Assembly (NCBI GenBank): GCA_003644295.1
Contig: QNBZ01000010.1
Coordinates: 1 to 13,376 of the forward strand
Direction of reading: 5' to 3'
Length of the DNA: 13,376 nt
Source: Planctomycetota bacterium
GTDB lineage: Bacteria > Planctomycetota > Phycisphaerae > Sedimentisphaerales > Anaerobacaceae
In this document: piece after piece, positions 6,626 to 13,317 of the stretch
Layout of the letters: the number at the start of each line of letters is the position of its first letter
Position numbering within the stretch: the first letter of the stretch is position 1
Position numbers and translations under genes: made by a program
Notes under the pieces: model-generated
Seen by the model: the letters and a program-made list of their open reading frames with translations, nothing else
What the model was told of the DNA's origin: nothing
Database searches by the model: none

Positions 6626-7675
6626 TTATTTCTTGAAAAGCGTGATTTTTTCCTTTAACAATCGGCACGCTGCCGTTGGGTTGCTGGTTTTGGTTATTGC
6701 TGCACAGACCGCAATTGCTTTAGCGCCGGCTCTTAAAACGTCTTCGACGTTGTCTGGCGTTATACCGCCGATGGCAACGTGGCCAATTCCTGTATTAGCC
6801 AGCATCCTTGTTCCTTTATTGACATAGTCCAGCCCGACTGCTTGCGTGCCTGGCTTTGTCGTCGTGGCAAAGACCGGACCAAGCCCAACATAAGTAGGGT
6901 TCTCCTGACAGGCAGCGTGCAACTGTTCGAGCGAGTGCGTACTTTTGCCGATAATTAGCGGGCTTGGCGCCAGCTTCCTGGCCTGCTCTACGGGCAGGTC
7001 ATTTTGCCCAAGATGCACGCCGTCGGCACCGGTTGCAACTGCGATATCCGTACGGTCGTTTATTATACCGAGCACTCCGTCGGCTTTACATATCCTTGTG
7101 AACTTATCAGCAAGAGTAAAAAGCACATCATCTTGCAATTTTTTCGACCGCAGTTGAATACAGTCGGCCCCGCCGGCCACGCATTGGCTGGTTAAAGAAA
7201 GAACTTCCGAGGCAACGCTGCTGCTGATTATTACGTACAGTTTCACCTGTTTGAATTTTTCGGTTGTATCACTAAAAATAGTAATATCCTTTTCTAGGGT
7301 GTAAGCGGTGTATCGTAGTTTTTCTATCGTCTCGGCTATTGAAGGATTTAGCGTCTGTGTCATCTCGGCAAGCACCCGCAGCGCCTCGGTAAGGCGTTTA
7401 GCCCCGGCGGTGAAACAGCTTTTAAGGTCGCTGCGCTGAAGCTGATTTGGAATCGTTTTACCAATGCCAACATCGCTGACCGTGTCTCTGCTTGAAATAA
7501 GCCGACCGCCGTCGAGTTTGTCGATACTGGCTGAAAGTTCATGACGGAGTTGTTTTGCACGCTCGGTTAGTAAGCTTGAATTCAATCTGAATCTGCAGAA
7601 CTCCTCTATCACACGAGTTGCCTCGCGGGCACGATTGAAATTGGCGTCGATAATTCTATAAATGCTGCGTTCCAT
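6626..7675 (-). CDS. thiE: ThiD2-ThiE fusion: thiamine phosphate synthase
   Basis: ThiE condenses HMP pyrophosphate with the thiazole phosphate to give thiamine phosphate in the cytoplasm. Residues 1-135 match the ThiD2 domain found fused to ThiE in some lineages (RIIDANFNRAREATRVIEEF, then RDTVSDVG), which is thought to act in HMP phosphorylation. Residues about 145-345 are the ThiE barrel: QLRSKK (174-179), GIINDR (203-208), DGVHLGQNDLP (218-228), IGKSTHS (242-248), GPVFATTTKPG (266-276) and AIGGITPDNV (301-310). These cover the pyrophosphate, Mg and substrate contacts. At 349 residues it is normal for the fusion. No other thi gene is nearby, and no TPP riboswitch signature lies upstream. 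The 10-base spacing from a TATAAT box to the ATG suggests a nearly leaderless mRNA. Confidence 0.93.
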   Translation of the reverse strand: MERSIYRIIDANFNRAREATRVIEEFCRFRLNSSLLTERAKQLRHELSASIDKLDGGRLISSRDTVSDVGIGKTIPNQLQRSDLKSCFTAGAKRLTEALRVLAEMTQTLNPSIAETIEKLRYTAYTLEKDITIFSDTTEKFKQVKLYVIISSSVASEVLSLTSQCVAGGADCIQLRSKKLQDDVLFTLADKFTRICKADGVLGIINDRTDIAVATGADGVHLGQNDLPVEQARKLAPSPLIIGKSTHSLEQLHAACQENPTYVGLGPVFATTTKPGTQAVGLDYVNKGTRMLANTGIGHVAIGGITPDNVEDVLRAGAKAIAVCAAITKTSNPTAACRLLKEKITLFKK

Positions 7676-7685
7676 AGCGGGTTTG

Positions 7686-7691
7686 ATTATA
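7686..7691 (-). promoter_or_regulatory. TATAAT -10 box just upstream of thiE
   Basis: A perfect - strand TATAAT ends 10 bases before the thiE ATG. No good -35 hexamer is visible at 16-18 bases. If used, transcription would begin only a few bases before the start codon. No Shine-Dalgarno is seen in the 10-base gap. Confidence 0.4.
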
Positions 7692-7755
7692 AGGTTTGGA
7701 ATTGGTATTGAGTAGTGAAATTTAAGCCAAAGCTATAGTGGTGGGCAAAGGAAAA

Positions 7756-7928
7756 CGGAGTCGCTCCTCCTCCGGTGCGACTCCGCATCGTATTATTAGC
7801 AAAACCGACATTGCCGACTTTGAACTATCGGCAAAATTGGTTTTGGTTACCATCCGAAATCGGGCGGGCGTTTCCTCCTCCGAATTTCATTTTTAAGGCG
7901 TCCGCCCAATATCGTTGCCTAACAAGGC
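7756..7928. other. cluster of four strong hairpins, possible structured RNA or palindromic mobile remnant
   Basis: Hairpin 1 is CGGAGTCGC/GCGACTCCG (7756-7764, 7777-7785), 9 pairs with a 12-base loop. Hairpin 2 is 7801-7844: AAAACCGA/TTGGTTTT with one G-U pair, a 2x2 internal loop, then TTGCCGA/TCGGCAA and a 10-base loop. Hairpin 3 is GGGCGGGCG/CGTCCGCCC (7862-7870, 7899-7907), 9 pairs with one G-U. Hairpin 4 is small: GCCT-AACA-AGGC (7917-7928). The loops of hairpins 1 and 3 both hold TCCTCCTCCG (7765-7774, 7873-7882), which reads CGGAGGAGGA on the - strand. I match it to no known riboswitch. Strand and function are unknown. Confidence 0.55.
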
Positions 7929-8200
7929 GAAGTGGTCTACCCTGCAAGAAATATACCAAGAACAGGAAATAAAACAAAACACCTGTAAAGTTTCGCCTAA
8001 CTGGTTGTAATGAAAATGGTTATGTTTGTACATACCTTTCTTTGGGTTGAATAAGCACCTGTCGTATTTTAACAGCGCGTTGTTTTTTATCAACACCAAC
8101 CTCGTTTACTCAACCTGTTCCTGCATATAATAGGACCATAACTTATTGGATAGCATAAAGATTTGTTGGATGTTTATAAAAAACAACATAACCGTTCTGC
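7929..8200. other. intergenic stretch without a recognisable gene
   Basis: This is the rest of the gap between thiE and the transferase gene. It is AT-rich. A long-range inverted repeat, AGGCGAA (7925-7931) and TTCGCCT (7992-7998), encloses a second one, ACAGG (7962-7966) and CCTGT (7982-7986). The 7-mer GCCTAAC occurs twice in direct orientation (7917-7923, 7995-8001). I see no convincing terminator for the transferase gene and no supported ORF. Confidence 0.4.
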
Positions 8201-10201
8201 TTAATAAACAACCGCAGTTCTTATTTTAGGATTGTATTTAGCCCAGGAAATCCGTCCGAACCAGCGGCAAAGCCAGACCTTGAAAAGCACATTTTTCCCG
8301 GTTCGTTTCTGTTCGAGCCGAAAAACGCTATTTCTTCGCCAGTTGGTAATCTCATCGGCGATTGTTTGGGCCTGCTGCTGGCCAATCTCAATACTGGCCA
8401 ATTCAGATGGGTCTGTCATCAGGTCATAAACAGATACTATTTTAGAGGTGGGATAATATACGAACTTGCTATTGGCTTTTATAAAACCTGCAGGTCCTTG
8501 TTGCATCCATCCGGAGAAATATATTTTTCTGTCCTTTGGCACAGTTGCCAACACATTAACCCCATCGAAATCAGCGGCTTTTGTTTCAAATCCTAACAAC
8601 CCCAGCAGAGTCGGCGTCAAATCGACGGAACTGACCGGCTCTGTGATATTCAGCCCTGACCCAACCAGAGATGGGCAGCGTATGACCAATGGTATGCGCA
8701 GTGTCTCATCAAAGGCGATTCGCTCATGGCCGAGTAGGCCGTGCTCGCCGAAGCCCTCGCCGTGGTCGCCTGCAACGCAAAATATAGTTTTGTCCGCAAG
8801 ATTCAGCTCGGCAAGCATAGCGCCCAGTGCTGCTATGAATTTGTCGGTGTAGGCAATTGTTTGTCGATAACGTTCTATTGGCTCTTCGGCCGGTTGTGCA
8901 AACCATTCGGGAACTTCGTAGGGGTCGTGTGTAACTGAACACATAATCGTCAGCAGGAAGGGTTTATTGTCGGTTTTTATCCATTCGGCAATCGGCTCTA
9001 ACATTGAGAACTCATCACAGCCGAGAGAACCCAAAAAGGCGTTAGGGTCGTTCAGGTCTTCTCTGGCCCAGAACTTATCGAAGCCAAGATTATGGACAAG
9101 CCCGGGTCTGCATTCGAAGCTGCCCTTGGCTGACTGAAAAAATGCTGTTCGATAGTTTGATTGATGCTTTAGAATCGTGGCGATACTGGCGTAGGGCTTT
9201 ATAACCGGGACCGCCTCGACAATATCCTGCGAGGCCGATGGAAATCGGCCGGTCAAAAGGCCGAACAGCGCTTTTGTAGTATGGGTAAGTATCGAACGGG
9301 CGTTTGTGAATTTTACGCCTTGCCCGGCCAACATCCCGAGATACGGCGTCAGATTATTTCCTCTCTCTGATAGTGAAGTGTAGTTGAACTGGACGCCCTC
9401 AAGCACAACTATAATCACATTGTGGTTTATGTGCTGCTGTTTTAGCGGCAGTTTTATCTCGTCAAAAGCCGGTATTTTCCGCTTGGCATTAGCCAAATCC
9501 GTTTTGCTCAATTGGCCCGGAAGCATAAAGCTCGTTACCGCACGTAATTGACAATTGTAGAGCAGCTCTTCAGAAGCTGTTTGCGATGAACCCCGCTTGT
9601 CTGCCAAAGCTCCGCCGGCAACTGCGATAGAAATAAAAATGCAGCAGACAATAATTCTTTTGGTAAAGCGTTTGTGATTATAGACCGCCAACTGTGGCCT
9701 GGCGAGAACGCTGAAGAAAAAGGCAAGAGCGATAGCGCTTGGGCCGAGAAGGGCCAGCGCCGCCTTTGGCATCTCGACAAGGTTAGAGCCGATGATAATT
9801 AGTGAATTTACCGGCGAGCGAACCAGCGGCAAAAGCACACACGGCAGGATTTGTGTCCCGGTCCTTATCAGCCAGCCGGCGTTCATAACCGACCACGTAC
9901 ACACGACCGCTGCGATAATCGTAGCCGCTCGCACGACCCAGCGTTTCCGCCACCGGAAATAGATAATCGACAGTATAACTTCGATACTGCCAAGCACGGC
10001 GATATCAGAAAAAATCCATACGGGGTATTCATTGACCAGACCTGTACGCAGCGAATGAAACAGCTTTACCGCCAGCGTGCAGAACAATGCTCCGAAGATA
10101 ATAGCGCTGTACGCACGCTGCGCTAAAAAACTGTACAATTGGTCGAATTTGCGAATAAAAATCAAAAAATGGCTTTTCAATTTTGCGTTTTTATATGGCA
10201 T
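8201..10201 (-). CDS. LTA-synthase-like membrane phospho-transferase (sulfatase/alkaline phosphatase superfamily)
   Basis: This 666-residue protein has an N-terminal membrane part and a C-terminal extracytoplasmic catalytic domain. The membrane part has about five or six hydrophobic segments (near 31-50, 62-82, 90-110, 117-139, 146-168 and 182-200). The catalytic domain starts at NVIIVVLEGV (261-270), where Glu268 is a likely metal ligand. THTTKALFGLLTG (306-318) holds the probable Thr nucleophile, THDPY (424-428) a conserved His, and AGDHGEGFGEHG (477-488) the Asp-His metal site. True sulfatases need a Cys or Ser in CxPSR, which is absent. The layout matches LtaS, OpgB or Ept-type enzymes that move phosphoglycerol or phosphoethanolamine to surface glycans or lipids. 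The donor and acceptor cannot be told. It lies 36 bases after the GH130 gene with no Shine-Dalgarno, only a heptad array. Confidence 0.82.
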   Translation of the reverse strand: MPYKNAKLKSHFLIFIRKFDQLYSFLAQRAYSAIIFGALFCTLAVKLFHSLRTGLVNEYPVWIFSDIAVLGSIEVILSIIYFRWRKRWVVRAATIIAAVVCTWSVMNAGWLIRTGTQILPCVLLPLVRSPVNSLIIIGSNLVEMPKAALALLGPSAIALAFFFSVLARPQLAVYNHKRFTKRIIVCCIFISIAVAGGALADKRGSSQTASEELLYNCQLRAVTSFMLPGQLSKTDLANAKRKIPAFDEIKLPLKQQHINHNVIIVVLEGVQFNYTSLSERGNNLTPYLGMLAGQGVKFTNARSILTHTTKALFGLLTGRFPSASQDIVEAVPVIKPYASIATILKHQSNYRTAFFQSAKGSFECRPGLVHNLGFDKFWAREDLNDPNAFLGSLGCDEFSMLEPIAEWIKTDNKPFLLTIMCSVTHDPYEVPEWFAQPAEEPIERYRQTIAYTDKFIAALGAMLAELNLADKTIFCVAGDHGEGFGEHGLLGHERIAFDETLRIPLVIRCPSLVGSGLNITEPVSSVDLTPTLLGLLGFETKAADFDGVNVLATVPKDRKIYFSGWMQQGPAGFIKANSKFVYYPTSKIVSVYDLMTDPSELASIEIGQQQAQTIADEITNWRRNSVFRLEQKRTGKNVLFKVWLCRWFGRISWAKYNPKIRTAVVY

Positions 10202-10228
10202 TTTGATTTTTGAATTTTAATTTTTGAT
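10201..10228. repeat. heptad repeat array between GH130 and transferase genes
   Basis: Four 7-base units on the + strand read TTTTGAT-TTTTGAA-TTTTAAT-TTTTGAT. The first base is shared with the transferase start codon on the - strand. With a few extra bases the array makes up the whole spacer, so it occupies the place where a ribosome binding site would be. Confidence 0.8.
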
Positions 10229-10237
10229 TTCTTTTCG

Positions 10238-11296
10238 TTATATGCTATTCGTGAAGTTCAAGTTCTCAACAACATCGTCCAGGGCCAGCTCCGCATAGCA
10301 TACAGTGGTGTCGGCGGCACCGTAGTAAATCTTCAGCTTCTCATCTTCGCAGAGCAGCCCGCAGCTAAACACTACATTCCCGAAGAATCCTTCAGTTTCG
10401 TAATCTGCCTCCGGCTCGAAAATCGGCTCTTCTGTCCTTGCGATAACTTTCCACGGCTCTTTACTATCCAGCAGAACCGCTCCGAGACAGTAGCGATTAT
10501 TACGGTCAACTCCGTGATAGACCTCTACCCAGCCCTCCTCGGTTCTGAAAGGCACGGCGCCAGCGCCTATCTTTATTTCGTCCCATCGGTCTCTACCGGG
10601 CTCAATCAGGTAGCGATGGTTGCCCCAGCAGAGCAAATCAGGCGATTCTGAAATCCAAATGTCGTTTTTCCCGAACAAAGGCGAATTCGGCCGGTGCAGG
10701 GCGTAATACTTACCGCCGATGCGTTCGGGGAAAATCACTACGTCTTTATTGTCGGGGCAGAAAATTGCCCCGTGCCGCTCGAAAGACTTGAAATCCTTCG
10801 TTGATACCAAACGAGTTGTTATGCCAAAAGGACAAACCGCAACATAATTGATGTAGTACAGCCCGTCGATAATGCTAATCCGCGGGTCTTCGATTCCGAA
10901 AGCTTCATAATCGTTTGCCGGCTCAATAGCGGGCTTATCTTCTATCTTAAAATTAACCCCGTCTTTGCTGTGTGCCAGACGCAGATGAGATATTGACGTT
11001 AGATATATCCCCGCTGGTGTTATTATTAGTCGCGGGTCTGAAAAATCAATCTTACGGTCATTTTTCGGAAACTTTTTTGTAATGATTTTACCACTTCCAG
11101 CGTCGTAAAGGCCAGCTAACGCAATCTCCGGATGTTCGCTGATTGGCTTTTCCGCTACTCGAACCAGCAGAATGACTTCATCCGCAAGGCGTGTAACCCC
11201 TGCGTTAAACGTGCCGATAACTTCAAAGTCTCTTCTGGACGGCTTAACGTCTTTCGGCTCAATTATTGGATTATTCGCCCAGCGAGACACTTTCAT
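10238..11296 (-). CDS. GH130 family beta-mannoside phosphorylase or mannosidase
   Basis: Glycoside hydrolase family 130 enzymes are five-bladed beta-propellers that cleave beta-mannosides. Most use phosphate and release mannose 1-phosphate; some hydrolyse beta-1,2-mannosides. Visible motifs are FNAGVTRLADEVILLVRVAE (30-49), FGIEDPRIS (133-141) with the catalytic Asp137, KDVVIFPE (184-191), GAGAVPF (244-250), EVYHGV (258-263), EADYETEGFFGNVVFSCG (296-313) and IYYGAADT (323-330). The HGV and GFFGNVVF elements recall phosphorylase-type members, but the exact substrate cannot be set by eye. There is no signal peptide, so it should be cytoplasmic. At 352 residues it is normal. Start ATG 11296 has GGAG seven bases upstream. 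It probably shares a transcript with the transferase 36 bases downstream. Confidence 0.88.
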   Translation of the reverse strand: MKVSRWANNPIIEPKDVKPSRRDFEVIGTFNAGVTRLADEVILLVRVAEKPISEHPEIALAGLYDAGSGKIITKKFPKNDRKIDFSDPRLIITPAGIYLTSISHLRLAHSKDGVNFKIEDKPAIEPANDYEAFGIEDPRISIIDGLYYINYVAVCPFGITTRLVSTKDFKSFERHGAIFCPDNKDVVIFPERIGGKYYALHRPNSPLFGKNDIWISESPDLLCWGNHRYLIEPGRDRWDEIKIGAGAVPFRTEEGWVEVYHGVDRNNRYCLGAVLLDSKEPWKVIARTEEPIFEPEADYETEGFFGNVVFSCGLLCEDEKLKIYYGAADTTVCYAELALDDVVENLNFTNSI

Positions 11297-11368
11297 TTTT
11301 CAACTCCATTTTAATGGTTAGTGGACGGTTGCCTTTAAGCCGTACAATAACCGGAATTATCTAATTCG

Positions 11369-12070
11369 TCAATGTCTTGTTTGCTCTGAAGCTGGAACTA
11401 AATGAATCGTCAGTTTCCCCCGGCTGATTGTTATTTTCCTAAGCCGCACTTTTTTATCGTCAATCTCAAAGACCGGCTCAAACGGCTCATTGTTTAACAA
11501 TGCTGCCGCTATCTGTCCACGCCAATTCCTTTTGTCGGTATTCGTCTCTGCCAATCGTTCCAAATACATTCTTCTGGCCATCATCTTGGCGGGAAAGGTA
11601 ACATTCATCGCTCCGATTTTTACTTTTGTTACCGGCAGTTCTAACAGCCCGTCTTCGTTAAGAGCCGGCTTGACTACAATAGTAACGACGAGCTTTGCGC
11701 CTTTTATATCTGTCGTTCCCATCAGAACAATTCTGCCGGGTGCAAACAGTACCGCAGGTGCCGAAAACTTAGTGCCGCTAGCTTCTTTCGGCCATTTGGA
11801 GCGGGAAATAGCGTCGTTTATTCCATCTTGCCGAACGCACAGTTCAAACGGCTTCTGGAGTTGCGCACCGTTATAAAGCTCAGGCAGCAACTCGTGAGTC
11901 AGATACGGACTTACCTGCCTGTTCTGGATAACGTTAGTCGGATTATAACCGGCGGGTTTATATAACAGTAAAATAAGAACAATAAGCGCTAACGCCAAAC
12001 TAACCAAAAGCCAGCCGTGATAGACCTTTTTTAATCTTGCCTTCCTACGTTTTTCTGAATCTGCACCCAT
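11369..12070 (-). CDS. single-pass membrane protein of unknown function
   Basis: I do not recognise this 233-residue protein. It has a short basic N-terminus (SEKRRKARLKK), one transmembrane helix at about 19-37 (GWLLVSLALALIVLILLLY), then an extracytoplasmic domain of about 190 residues. The segment PFELCVRQDGINDAIS and the later alternating hydrophobic strands loosely recall anchored lipid-binding-like families such as YpmS or DUF2993, but the match is weak. ATG 12070 is chosen because AGG lies five bases upstream; an in-frame GTG at 12076 would add two residues. It precedes the GH130 gene by 72 bases in the same direction and may be the first gene of that unit. It diverges from pyrF. Confidence 0.75.
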   Translation of the reverse strand: MGADSEKRRKARLKKVYHGWLLVSLALALIVLILLLYKPAGYNPTNVIQNRQVSPYLTHELLPELYNGAQLQKPFELCVRQDGINDAISRSKWPKEASGTKFSAPAVLFAPGRIVLMGTTDIKGAKLVVTIVVKPALNEDGLLELPVTKVKIGAMNVTFPAKMMARRMYLERLAETNTDKRNWRGQIAAALLNNEPFEPVFEIDDKKVRLRKITISRGKLTIHLVPASEQTRH

Positions 12071-12095
12071 TTGCACCTAATAGTCAATTTTTAGA

Positions 12096-12124
12096 TTGCT
12101 CAATATACGCTGTGCGATTATAGT
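12096..12124 (+). promoter_or_regulatory. predicted pyrF promoter, overlapping a divergent -10 box
   Basis: TTGCTC (12096-12101) and TATAGT (12119-12124) are 17 bases apart on the + strand, pointing to transcription from about 12131 and a leader of about 50 bases. On the - strand, TATAAT at 12122-12117 overlaps the same -10 region and could serve the divergent membrane-protein gene, though its -35 is poor. The two could exclude one another. Confidence 0.45.
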
Positions 12125-12135
12125 AAAAGGGTAAT

Positions 12136-12163
12136 GGTAAAAAGTAAAAAGTAAAAAGCAAAA
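12136..12163 (+). repeat. heptad repeat array in the pyrF leader
   Basis: Four 7-base units read GGTAAAA-AGTAAAA-AGTAAAA-AGCAAAA. The array lies between the predicted pyrF promoter and its ribosome binding site (AAAGGA, 12168-12173). It would also cover the -35 region of the divergent gene. Confidence 0.8.
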
Positions 12164-12182
12164 AAAGAAAGGAAACTAACTA

Positions 12183-13133
12183 ATGTCAAGTCATTTTGCC
12201 GACCGTCTCTGCGAGGCCGTAAAAAGTAAGAAAACATCTTTGGTTGTCGGGTTGGACCCTGTTTACAGCCGTCTGCCCTCGTCTATAAAGAACCATCGCG
12301 ATATGAACGATGAGTTTGACGCTGCCGCTGCGGTGGACGCAATTTTTGATTTCTGCACACAAACGATGCGAATTATCGCCCCAATGGTGCCGGCGGTGAA
12401 AATAAACATCGCTTTTTTTGAAAAGTATCTCTGGGAAGGTATAGAAACTTACTATTCGCTGATTGCCGAGGCCGACGATTTAGGTATGGAGGTTATCGGC
12501 GACGTAAAGCGCGGCGATATAGGCCATACGGCGGAACTTTACGCCGCTGCTCATCTGCAAAACCCTGAATTAGTCGGGCTGGAGGATACACTTGCCCCTG
12601 ATGCCATTACTATCAACGGCTACACTGGAACGGACGGCATTAAGCCATTTGCGGATATTGCCGCTCAACAGGGTAAGGGTGTTTTTGTGCTGGTGAGGAC
12701 GAGCAATCCATCAGCGGCGGCAATTCAGGATTTTGCTGATTCGGATGGGCAACGGATGTACGAAAAAGTTGCTGAAATCGTCAACGAAATAGCCGGCAAA
12801 CCCGAACGAATCGGCGACAACGGCTACAGCAATGTTGGGATGGTGGTCGGCGGCACCACGACGGAGATAACGGCTGAGTTACGTCAAAAATATCAAAGAG
12901 TGTGGTTTCTTGTGCCGGGCTACGGCTCACAGGGAGCATCGGCTGAAGATTGCGTGCGGTTTTGCAAGCCGGACGGCACGGGGGCGCTCATCAACGCTTC
13001 GCGCTCAATCATTTACGCTTATGAAAGACCGCAATACAAAGAGCAGTTTGGCGAGGACTGGAAAAGATGTATCGAGCAGGCCGTTGTCGATGCAAAAATC
13101 GAGTTGGCAAACGCAATGCAGACATTGATTTAG
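12183..13133 (+). CDS. pyrF: orotidine 5'-phosphate decarboxylase
   Basis: PyrF decarboxylates OMP to UMP, the last step of de novo pyrimidine synthesis in the cytoplasm. The catalytic signature is GDVKRGDIGHT (106-116), with Asp107, Lys109 and Asp112 as the charged network. GLDP (23-26) and AVKINIAFFE (71-80) supply Asp25 and Lys73. VPGYGSQGA (244-252) is the phosphate loop, followed by NASRSIIYA (271-279). At 316 residues it is of the longer group-2 type, not the 230-residue E. coli type. AAAGGA lies upstream of ATG 12183. No other pyr gene is adjacent. The stop codon overlaps a heptad array by two bases. Confidence 0.96.
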   Translation: MSSHFADRLCEAVKSKKTSLVVGLDPVYSRLPSSIKNHRDMNDEFDAAAAVDAIFDFCTQTMRIIAPMVPAVKINIAFFEKYLWEGIETYYSLIAEADDLGMEVIGDVKRGDIGHTAELYAAAHLQNPELVGLEDTLAPDAITINGYTGTDGIKPFADIAAQQGKGVFVLVRTSNPSAAAIQDFADSDGQRMYEKVAEIVNEIAGKPERIGDNGYSNVGMVVGGTTTEITAELRQKYQRVWFLVPGYGSQGASAEDCVRFCKPDGTGALINASRSIIYAYERPQYKEQFGEDWKRCIEQAVVDAKIELANAMQTLI

Positions 13134-13159
13134 CATTCAGCGGACAGCATTCAGCGGAC
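13132..13159 (+). repeat. heptad repeat array starting in the pyrF stop codon
   Basis: The array reads AGCATTC-AGCGGAC-AGCATTC-AGCGGAC, an exact 14-base duplication of paired 7-base units, followed by AGG. Its first two bases are the AG of the pyrF TAG stop codon. Confidence 0.85.
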
Positions 13160-13185
13160 AGGAAAAACTGAAAAAACGCAAACTT

Positions 13186-13260
13186 GTGCCTGCGAAGGTG
13201 TTAGGTATATTCTTCTTGCTGTTTGCCAGTGTGTTTCTATACTATTTTGTAGAGCGGTGA
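13186..13260 (+). CDS. possible tiny membrane protein
   Basis: From GTG 13186 a 24-residue frame encodes VPAKVLGIFFLLFASVFLYY, ending FVER and a TGA stop. This is one hydrophobic helix with a charged end. The frame stays open upstream through LKKRKL, which would give a positive-inside N-terminus if a non-standard start were used. There is no clear ribosome binding site or family match. It sits between pyrF and the MurD-like gene, 36 bases before the latter. Confidence 0.3.
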   Translation: MPAKVLGIFFLLFASVFLYYFVER

Positions 13261-13289
13261 TTTTGTGCGGAAAAGCAAAACTTTACAAA

Positions 13290-13317
13290 ATACGATATGC
13301 GAGATACGAAATACGAA
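13290..13317 (+). repeat. heptad repeat array forming the start of the MurD-like gene
   Basis: Four units read ATACGAT-ATGCGAG-ATACGAA-ATACGAA. The second unit supplies the only in-frame ATG start, and the array encodes MRDTKYE. It belongs to the ATRCGAN family also found between clpP1 and clpP2. Confidence 0.85.

Noticed and set aside
6420..6668. 82-codon - strand ORF overlapping the end of thiE
   Set aside because: It has no ribosome binding site or recognisable motif, overlaps thiE in another frame, and could arise by chance in AT-rich DNA.
7676..7860. TPP riboswitch in front of thiE
   Set aside because: I find no CTGAGA or other conserved TPP-aptamer elements on the - strand, and the hairpins do not follow that fold.
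7775..7972. 65-codon + strand ORF across the hairpin cluster
   Set aside because: Its sequence is explained by the hairpin stems and loops, and it has no protein-like pattern or ribosome binding site.
7917..8001. attC-like integron recombination site: GCCTAACAAGGCG with a second GCCTAAC
   Set aside because: The two core 7-mers are in direct, not inverted, orientation, so the GTTRRRY partner is missing and only a half site exists. No integrase or cassette genes are present.
8201..10201. Classical arylsulfatase
   Set aside because: The CxPSR/SxPSR formylglycine motif is absent; the Thr-containing segment and multi-pass N-terminus fit LtaS/OpgB-type transferases better.
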